Positions 58,124 to 64,000 of a stretch of 64,000 bases of DNA are shown in pieces. The notes beneath the pieces are model-generated. The model ran no database searches. It was not told the DNA's origin and saw only the letters and a program-made list of their open reading frames with translations. Source of the DNA: Monocercomonoides exilis (taxonomy: Eukaryota > Preaxostyla > Oxymonadida > Polymastigidae); assembly GCA_001643675.2 (NCBI GenBank), contig LSRY02000041.1:64501-128500 (forward strand), read 5' to 3'. The translations under genes were made by a program, and so were the position numbers. Within the stretch, counting starts at the first letter, position 1; every line of letters begins with the position of its first letter.

Positions 58124-60416
58124 ATGTCGTTTTCTAAACGCCAATCGACATTAAATTCTCGATGCAATGTTATGTGGCAAGAAATCAAGTTCATTGGCGG
58201 AAGTGAAGTGGATTCGTTGCCTGCCTATTTGTTTTACACTTACAGGCAATCATCTTCAGTAATTAATGATTTACTGAAGTCTTTGAATGGTTTGGTTTTT
58301 TATTCTTTTGTATTGTGTTGAAAATATTATTTCAACTCTCTGTTATTTTTTTCTTTTTGATTTGTTAATGAATTATTTTTTTTGAAACAGAAAATCACAT
58401 TAAGCTGCTGGAAGACCTGTCTGTGGTGTACAACAACGCTCCGTTGCACACTCAGACAACAATGCTGCAAGCGCTTTCCCGCAGCACATCATTATCCGAT
58501 TTACAGGACTATTGATATGATGTCACAGAGGGGAAATTTATTTACGCGAAGCAAACGCTGAAGAAGAATCAAGGATTTATCATTCCGCCACAAAAACCTC
58601 ATCTTCCTTCTTGCAAAAGTGGTTTGTATTTATTTAATTTTTTTTTAAATAATTTTCTTTGTTTATTATAGGCTCAAATGAACAGGATTGGGAAAAGGGC
58701 AACAACTGGATGTTGGCCCATTCCACCGAAGCCTCCACTTCGCTTCAGTCAGCAAAGAAAAAGCAGCGAGCGGAGCCGGATTATGGCAGATTCATTGATG
58801 AAGATGCCTGGGAAAATGAAATTGTTCCAGAAAACTCTTCTTCAAATGAAAAACAATCTTCTTCTTCAACATCATCTCAACTCAATAAAAAATCAAACAT
58901 CGATTCAGAAAAAAATTCTCCTTCTTCAAATACTTCTTCTTCTCAAGCTGTTGATGCCCAAATCAGTACTCCAATTAGGAGAGAAAGGGGTCCAACAAAA
59001 AACCAAAATAAAAATTCATATCACAAGCGTCATTCTTTTCCATCTCCAATTCCAATTCACAAAATATTCAAATCAAAAACTTCTTCTTCACAAATTTCAA
59101 TTACAAAAAAATTGAAAGAAAGAATAAATTCTTCATCATTTCGAAATGATAATGTGTTTGTGAGGGACCAATTGATCGATTATACCACTTCACCCACATT
59201 AATTCCACCCCAAGTGTTTCAAAATCTCTTTTCTTCATTTTCAAAAGAGAATGACACTTCAACACTTCAACAACAAAGCATTCCATCTTCAAATAATGAA
59301 ATTTCTATTCAAAATAATTCTTCAAAGAACATTTCAAAAAAGAATGCTAAAGAAAATTCATCAAAAAATAATTCTCATTCTCTTTATTCTTCTAATTCAT
59401 TAAATTCTTCGAAAACATCATCACAAATAGCAAAAGGATTGCGAAACTTAGGCAACACTTGCAATTTGGCTTCTCTTCTTCAATGTTTCTCTTCTCTAAC
59501 AATACAAAAACCATCTTTAATCGAAAAACAAACAACTTTGAAGAACACATCTTCGCGTGTTGTAAGTGTTTGAAAACAATTGGCTAAAGATGGAACGGCA
59601 GTGCGTTCATGGGTCTCATCTTTTATTGACAAATGGGAAGATTTCTGCAACAACGGCAGAAGACAGCAGCAAAATGTTACTGAGGCGTTAGAAAATCATC
59701 ACCAACTTCTTCAAAAAGATGAGTTTATTAACAAGGATTCCTTCAATCCAGCAATCATCACTCATCTCAAATTCCAAAAATGCCAAAAAATTTCATCACA
59801 CTTCAATGAAATTTGTAACAATGTCGTTATCAATTCTTCCTAGAATCACAATGGATTATCTTCTTTCTTTGCAACTTAAGTTTTAAATGGAAAGAATTGT
59901 GTTTATTACAATGAATGAAACGAAAAATGCTGTGCTGCTCGATGGGAGGAAATGGCCGCATTTCCAGAGGTGAAAGCCCATTGTCATGAATGCACTGATT
60001 CTGCTGGTTCTGCTCCTTCAAGAACATTACAAATTGAAACAGATCGTGTAAACCAGCGCACTTTCTGCAAAGTGTTTTCAACAGAAAACATTCAACATTT
60101 TCAAAAAGATAATCAGGAAACGATTATTTATCATCTTTCTGTACAAATACTATTTAAGCGTTTGGATCAAAGAAATGGACACTGCATTGCTGTTGTAAAA
60201 AGGATAAATGGACATGATATCAAATGGAATATTTGCAACGATGCTGATGTGACAGAACTGAACATCGAAAATTGGATAAAGGCATGGAAGGATCTTTATG
60301 CTCAAGGTTACACTTTGTCACTCTCATACTATATCAAAGAAAAAACAAAACCAACGTTATCATCCATTCAATTTGGTGGTTCATCATCTTCATCTTTTTC
60401 AGAAACATCAAATTAA
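58124..60416 (+). pseudogene. Transposon protein with decayed ubiquitin-specific protease (C19) domain
   Basis: Exons 58124-58289, 58391-58621 and 58672-59570 join in frame through GTTTGG and GTTTGT donors. The N terminus is MSFSKRQSTLNSR; a Ser-rich linker follows. A USP domain is then visible in one frame from 59430 to 60416. The Cys box GLRNLGNTCNLASLLQCF (about 59439-59492) keeps the catalytic Cys. The QQD-like box is GRRQQQNVTEALENHHQLL (about 59661-59717), a CxxC knuckle is in LKFQKCQKIS, and the His box is NGHCIAVVKRINGHD then WNICNDADVTEL. Stops break it: TGA 58513-58515 (after LQDY), TGA 59571, TAG 59841, TAA 59877 and TGA 59916. The segment near 59830-59880 reads better one frame over (ILPRITMDYLLSLQLKF, like the LPxxLxxxLxRF block). 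USPs cleave ubiquitin from proteins. This copy is presumably inactive. Confidence 0.7.
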
Positions 60417-60433
60417 ACACTTCAAATGACATA

Positions 60434-61810
60434 TCATCATCATCATCAATTGCACAACATCCTCGAACAACTTCCATTCCACAACTATCATCATCAATCT
60501 CATCAAATAATGGATTGGAGGCACTAAAAGAAAGAAGAAGAAATACGGGCATCTTTTCTCCGAATGAAAAGAGATTAATCTTCAAGCCCAAGACAAAATT
60601 ATGGAAAGAGTTTTCCGAAGAAACAAATATTAAAGTTTCTTTGTCACATTTATACAAACTCACAACCAACTTCTCCAAAGCGAAAAGGCGGACAGATCTC
60701 TGTGGCATGTGTGAGAAGTTGAACAATTTGGAGAATAAACTCAAATCCTCACAAAACAAAAATGGACTTTCTTCTGCTGAGTTTCATTCTCTCAAACTTC
60801 TTCGACAACATCGACTAGTTGCAGAAATGCAACGAAAACATTATCAATCAACAGTCGACAATTTGAAAGAGGGAGAAGCAGTCTTCGTCTTCGACTTCAA
60901 AGAAAAATGGAAACTCCCTATCAGAAAGAACCAACTTCATCAAGAATTCTTCAATTATCAACAAGTCTCTCAATTCACAATCATCTCCCTTCAAAAAATT
61001 AATAATCAACAAATAAAACGAACTTTCAACTTCTTCTCCGACTGCCTCTCAAATGATCACAGATTTGTCATTGAGTGTCTGGAATCTGTGATTAAAAGAC
61101 ACCTATTCTCAGACACTCACACGTTTAAGTTCTTCTGCGATTCGGGCCCACACAACCGAAATCGCTTCATTCTTCACTTCATCCTTTCAAAACAATCAAA
61201 ACTTTTGAAAAAGAAAAATACTCAACTCAACTTCTTCGCTGAGCACCATGGAAAAAATATCTGTGATAGTGAATTTGGTGCACTTGTGAACACAATCAAC
61301 AACAACCTATCAACTGAACACATCACCACACTTCATGACTTAATCAACTTCTTCGAAAACAATATGAACACTTCGACATCAGCTTCTTCAACTTCACAAT
61401 CAAACATTTTCTCAACACCATCATCAAACTCTTCACCATCTTCAACATCTGTCAATGACTCTGTGCATGAGAGGTACTTTGAAGAATATGTACCATCTCA
61501 GCAAATTTCATGGCCATCTCTGTCAGTTCCTCACATGAAGGACTACTTATTCTTTGAGCGCAAGGGCTCGTTTGTCTGCGCATCTGCTGTTGGATATCTT
61601 CCTCAACGCTCTCTGGTTTCCCTCGAATCTTCAACAACGAAAGAAAATGTTCAACGTTCAAGAAAGTCATTTCACTCTGATATCACATCATCCAACTCTT
61701 CTCTTCTTTCTCAATCTTCTCAAGATCTTCTTTCAAGGAGATTTGATCTTCTTCTTGACTCTTCATCTTTAAATGAATCTCAAAATTGTATTAATGGTGT
61801 CCCTTATTAA
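60434..61810 (+). CDS. DDE-superfamily transposase-like ORF of the USP-DDE element
   Basis: The frame is open from about 60272 to TAA 61808-61810. I place the family-like part after the USP frame ends at 60416, where a frameshift or splice would join the two. It contains LYKLTTNFSKAKRRTDLCGMC (a CxxC motif), EAVFVFDFKEKWKLP, FFSDCLSNDHRFVIECLES, FKFFCDSGPHNRNRF and NFFAEHHGKNICDSEFGAL, then a Ser-rich tail. The spaced acidic positions fit an RNase H-like D-D-E/D core: D in VFDF, D in FCDSG, and E or D in AEHHGKNICD. The phrase FxEHHGKxxxDxxFG is shared by a group of eukaryotic transposase-like proteins that I recall but cannot name. No stop interrupts the core. ATG start not resolved. Confidence 0.65.
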   Translation, partial: SSSSSIAQHPRTTSIPQLSSSISSNNGLEALKERRRNTGIFSPNEKRLIFKPKTKLWKEFSEETNIKVSLSHLYKLTTNFSKAKRRTDLCGMCEKLNNLENKLKSSQNKNGLSSAEFHSLKLLRQHRLVAEMQRKHYQSTVDNLKEGEAVFVFDFKEKWKLPIRKNQLHQEFFNYQQVSQFTIISLQKINNQQIKRTFNFFSDCLSNDHRFVIECLESVIKRHLFSDTHTFKFFCDSGPHNRNRFILHFILSKQSKLLKKKNTQLNFFAEHHGKNICDSEFGALVNTINNNLSTEHITTLHDLINFFENNMNTSTSASSTSQSNIFSTPSSNSSPSSTSVNDSVHERYFEEYVPSQQISWPSLSVPHMKDYLFFERKGSFVCASAVGYLPQRSLVSLESSTTKENVQRSRKSFHSDITSSNSSLLSQSSQDLLSRRFDLLLDSSSLNESQNCINGVPY

Positions 61811-61818
61811 GAAACGAG

Positions 61819-61948
61819 TTGTTGTGTATGCTTAGCTGGCACTCTATCGGAAGGGTGCTGAAAATGACTGTTCGTATTAGATATTGCAGCCTTCGGGCTG
61901 CTTTATCCGGACCTGGATACGACGAACAGCCTCCCAGGTACACAATAG
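61819..61948 (+). ncRNA. Candidate structured RNA: multibranch fold with UUCG hairpin
   Basis: GC-rich island (about half G+C, against roughly a quarter nearby) just after the transposase stop. Stems by eye: TTGTGTA 61822-61828 with TACACAA 61939-61945 (outer), extended by CTGG 61836-61839 with CCAG 61934-61937; GCACTCT 61839-61845 with AGGGTGC 61852-61858; CTGTTCGT 61868-61875 with ACGAACAG 61922-61929, 8 bp perfect; GCAGCC 61886-61891, loop TTCG, GGCTGC 61896-61901; TATCC 61904-61908 with GGATA 61915-61919. The stems nest without conflict except one shared G (61839). It does not match tRNA, 5S, U1-U6, SRP, hammerhead or HDV patterns that I know. Confidence 0.55.
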
Positions 61949-62701
61949 ATAAAAATCCGATTGTTTTCTTACTGTTTCTGTCCCTGTAATGTCCTTATTT
62001 TCACTTGGTAATAGTCCCGAAATTTATTTATATATGTCTAAATAGAGATTCATTTTTTGATGGGTGTTGTGAAGAGTTTCAATGATTTTTTGATCAGATT
62101 TTAGGAAAGGAGATTAGCTGAGAGTGTGAAGTGATGTTTCATCACTGTGTCTGCCTTTTTTCTCTGTTGGATTTGATCTTTTTGAGTTAGGAAAAGAGAA
62201 ATATCAGAAAGGGTGGAGTTGATGGAAAACAGAGTGAAAATGGACAAGTTAGTTTTTGAACTTTTTTATATAAGTTTTCTTTTTTGTTTAGAATTGTCTT
62301 TGGTACCATGAATTTGTTGAAATAGTACTATTTCTTCTCATATCTTTTATTGTTCAAAATTGTTGATATTCAGTTGATATTTGGTGATTGTTTTATGATT
62401 ATGTGACAGAATTGTGTTTTTTTGAAAGTTATTGAATCTGATTAGAAAATTTCTGATTGTTTTTCAATTTTTTTTAATGATTAATATCATGAAGTACTTT
62501 TTGTTTTTTTATGTCATTTTGATTGGTGAATGATTGCTATTTTTTAACGTATTTTTTTTTTTCATTTCACTCATTTTTCTATGATTTTCAGAAAAAACTC
62601 AATAACATAAAATAAACTCATTTTTGAAACGACCACTTATCTAATCATTCAGTAATGCATGAAAAATGAAAAAATATGACACATGCACAACAACATTTTC
62701 G
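61949..62701. other. 3' internal non-coding region of the USP-DDE element
   Basis: AT-rich and without an open frame. Positions 62036-62345 have an inverted diverged copy at 42060-42373. Confidence 0.65.
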
Positions 62702-63134
62702 AATGAAAAAAGGATCTGACCCGATATTTTATTTTTTTCGAGATCAAAAAGATCAAAAAAACAAGCGTTAAAGGGCGAAAATTGCAGATTTCAAAAAGCA
62801 GTTTTTTGGTAATATATGAAGTTAAATCGATGAAATAAACCATTTTGAACAAAAAAAAGTGGCATCGAGATTCTGATCCTTCTGTCATCTTCATTGTTTG
62901 AAGCGGAAAACAGAAGTTTTTTCCATGAATACAAGTTTTTAAAATTCAGAAAAAATATTTTTCTAACTCTTATCACATACATAACTATTAAACAAAAAAT
63001 CAAAATTTTTCTGATATTTGTTTTTTTTTAATAAATATTCAAAAATTCAAAAAGATATGGTTCTGATTAAAGCTGGAGTTTTGTTTCTTTCATTTTTTCA
63101 AAATCACTTGCTTTTCCAACTTTTTACCAGTTTG
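62702..63134 (-). repeat. Right terminal inverted repeat of the USP-DDE element (433 bp)
   Basis: Reverse complement of 57391-57823. The outer end is ..TTTTTACCAGTTTG at 63134. Confidence 0.9.
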
Positions 63135-64000
63135 TTTAAACTTTTTATTATTGAATTTTTATTGTAATATTACAGTTTTTTCATTATATTGGAAAACTAT
63201 ACAATTTGCTTCATTTTAATTGAAAAGGATCCTAACTTATTGATCAAATGGTCAATCTACTCTTTGGAAAGCATAACGATAGGGATGGAGCAGATTAATA
63301 CGTATCAATGGGAAACGCAGGAATGTGTGCAAGTGTCATGATTTTTATGATTTTTGATTGGAACAAAAGATGAAAACAAATTCAGCTGATGTTTTGTTGA
63401 ATGAAGATTTATGGATGGAATTCTGTGAATGCAAAATCTGCGCAATATAATGTAGCATTTTGGAATGTTAGGCAGGGGGAGCAATTTGGGTGATTTTTTT
63501 TGATATCATAAAAAAAGATCAAAAATCGAAAAAATAAAATCTATAGTGGTATTTATTGATCATAAAAAATAAATGTATTTTTTCAAGTCTTTAGCTTTTA
63601 TTTCTGTTATATATATTTGTTTTATTTATTTATGTTAAAAAAAACATACCTCTTTAATGTTTTTGATTAAAAAGGATTTTTATGATCAAGTTTCAAAAAA
63701 AAAATTGAAAAATCAATCTTTAAAAGGAAAATAGATATTTCTAAACTGGAAAAACAAAACATTGAAAAGAAAAAATTGAAAAGAAGAACAGAAAAGAAGA
63801 ACAGAAAAGAAGAAAAGAAAACAAAATTATTTAGACAAATTTGACATTAATTATTATTTTTCTTTTTTTTTCCTCACCTTTGTATAGCCAACAAATCTCC
63901 GTTTATTTTATTCGATTCATCAGATTCATCAAACATAAACAGATAAAGTGGAATATTGGATTAAGCCAAATTCAAAAGCTTGTTCCCTCACATTTCTCTG
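63135..64000. other. AT-rich flank with a third R1-type end motif
   Basis: No gene seen. At 63487-63515 the motif TGGGTGATTTTTTTTGATATCATAAAAA recurs, the same as the start of repeat R1 at 30332 and 42374, but the sequence after it differs (AAAGATCAAAAATCG). An imperfect run of GAAAAGAA-type units lies around 63760-63825. Confidence 0.55.

Larger units (their letters stand above)
57391..63134 (+). mobile_element. 5.74-kb DNA transposon with 433-bp TIRs, USP-like protease domain and DDE-like transposase
   Basis: Terminal inverted repeats lie at 57391-57823 and 62702-63134. Between them, all on the plus strand, are an intron-containing ORF running into a ubiquitin-specific-protease domain (58124-60416), a transposase-like ORF (60434-61810) and a GC-rich structured segment (61819-61948). 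A diverged fragment of a related element lies at 42060-42373. No target duplication is evident: the flanks AAGTATTAG and TTTAAACTT do not match. The near-identical TIRs suggest recent movement or gene conversion, while the protease part has already decayed. Confidence 0.75.

Noticed and set aside
61819-61948. Identification as a hammerhead, HDV-like ribozyme, TPP riboswitch or U2 snRNA
   Set aside because: The conserved core motifs of those RNAs (CUGAUGA with GAAA, the HDV P1/P3 core, CUGAUCUGGAUAAU, the U2 branch-site region) are absent.
1-64000. CRISPR arrays, bacterial operons or Shine-Dalgarno sites
   Set aside because: The window is intron-bearing eukaryotic DNA; no regularly spaced repeat-spacer pattern is present.

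Overview
The window is nuclear DNA from an intron-bearing, AT-rich protist. The genes have short GT..AG introns (about 50 to 180 nt), mostly with GTTTGN, GTATGN or GTGTGN donors. Stop codons are standard: TAA and TAG end genes, and two very long reading frames of 1,846 and 2,648 codons contain neither. Together with a tandem gene family carrying YLNEITEII..YHQ and LAYQSAW motifs, decayed repetitive surface-protein genes and a flagellar dynein-2 subunit, this suggests an oxymonad flagellate close to Monocercomonoides. That assignment rests on my recall of the family and was not searched.

Region 1 (1 to 30 kb) is the conserved gene block. It holds the 3' end of an acidic low-complexity gene (2-1240, +), then three tandem copies of an oxymonad-type helical family (1626-6723, +), the third broken by a TAG. 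Two compact minus-strand genes follow: a 9-exon WDR34/dynein-2 intermediate chain (7256-10067) and a 12-exon CDK9/10/11-type kinase (10119-12386). The kinase is divergent from a 5-exon SLC12 cation-chloride cotransporter with a very large cytoplasmic tail (12616-19909, +). Last is a 3-exon RNF123/KPC1-like SPRY-RING ubiquitin ligase (20627-29617, +). I reconstructed these exon models codon by codon. They keep reading frame across every junction and end at natural stops.

Region 2 (30 to 64 kb) is accessory DNA. It contains two decayed pogo/Tigger-like (DDE_1) elements, the second with TA|CAGT..ACTG|TA ends at 38275-40855. A duplicated block appears at 30.3-34.6 and 42.4-44.4 kb and carries decayed surface-protein genes. 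There is a tRNA-like sequence at 32487-32569 and a 426-bp inverted-repeat pair (46499-46924 and 54160-54585) enclosing gene fragments. Simple repeats, many low-complexity remnants and a 5.74-kb element (57391-63134) complete the region.

The 57.4-63.1 kb element is the most interesting object. It has 433-bp terminal inverted repeats that appear identical. It encodes a multi-exon N-terminal protein running into a decayed ubiquitin-specific-protease (USP, C19) domain, an open 459-codon DDE-like transposase frame, and a GC-rich segment after the transposase stop that folds into five perfect or near-perfect nested stems. I do not know a described transposon family with this combination.
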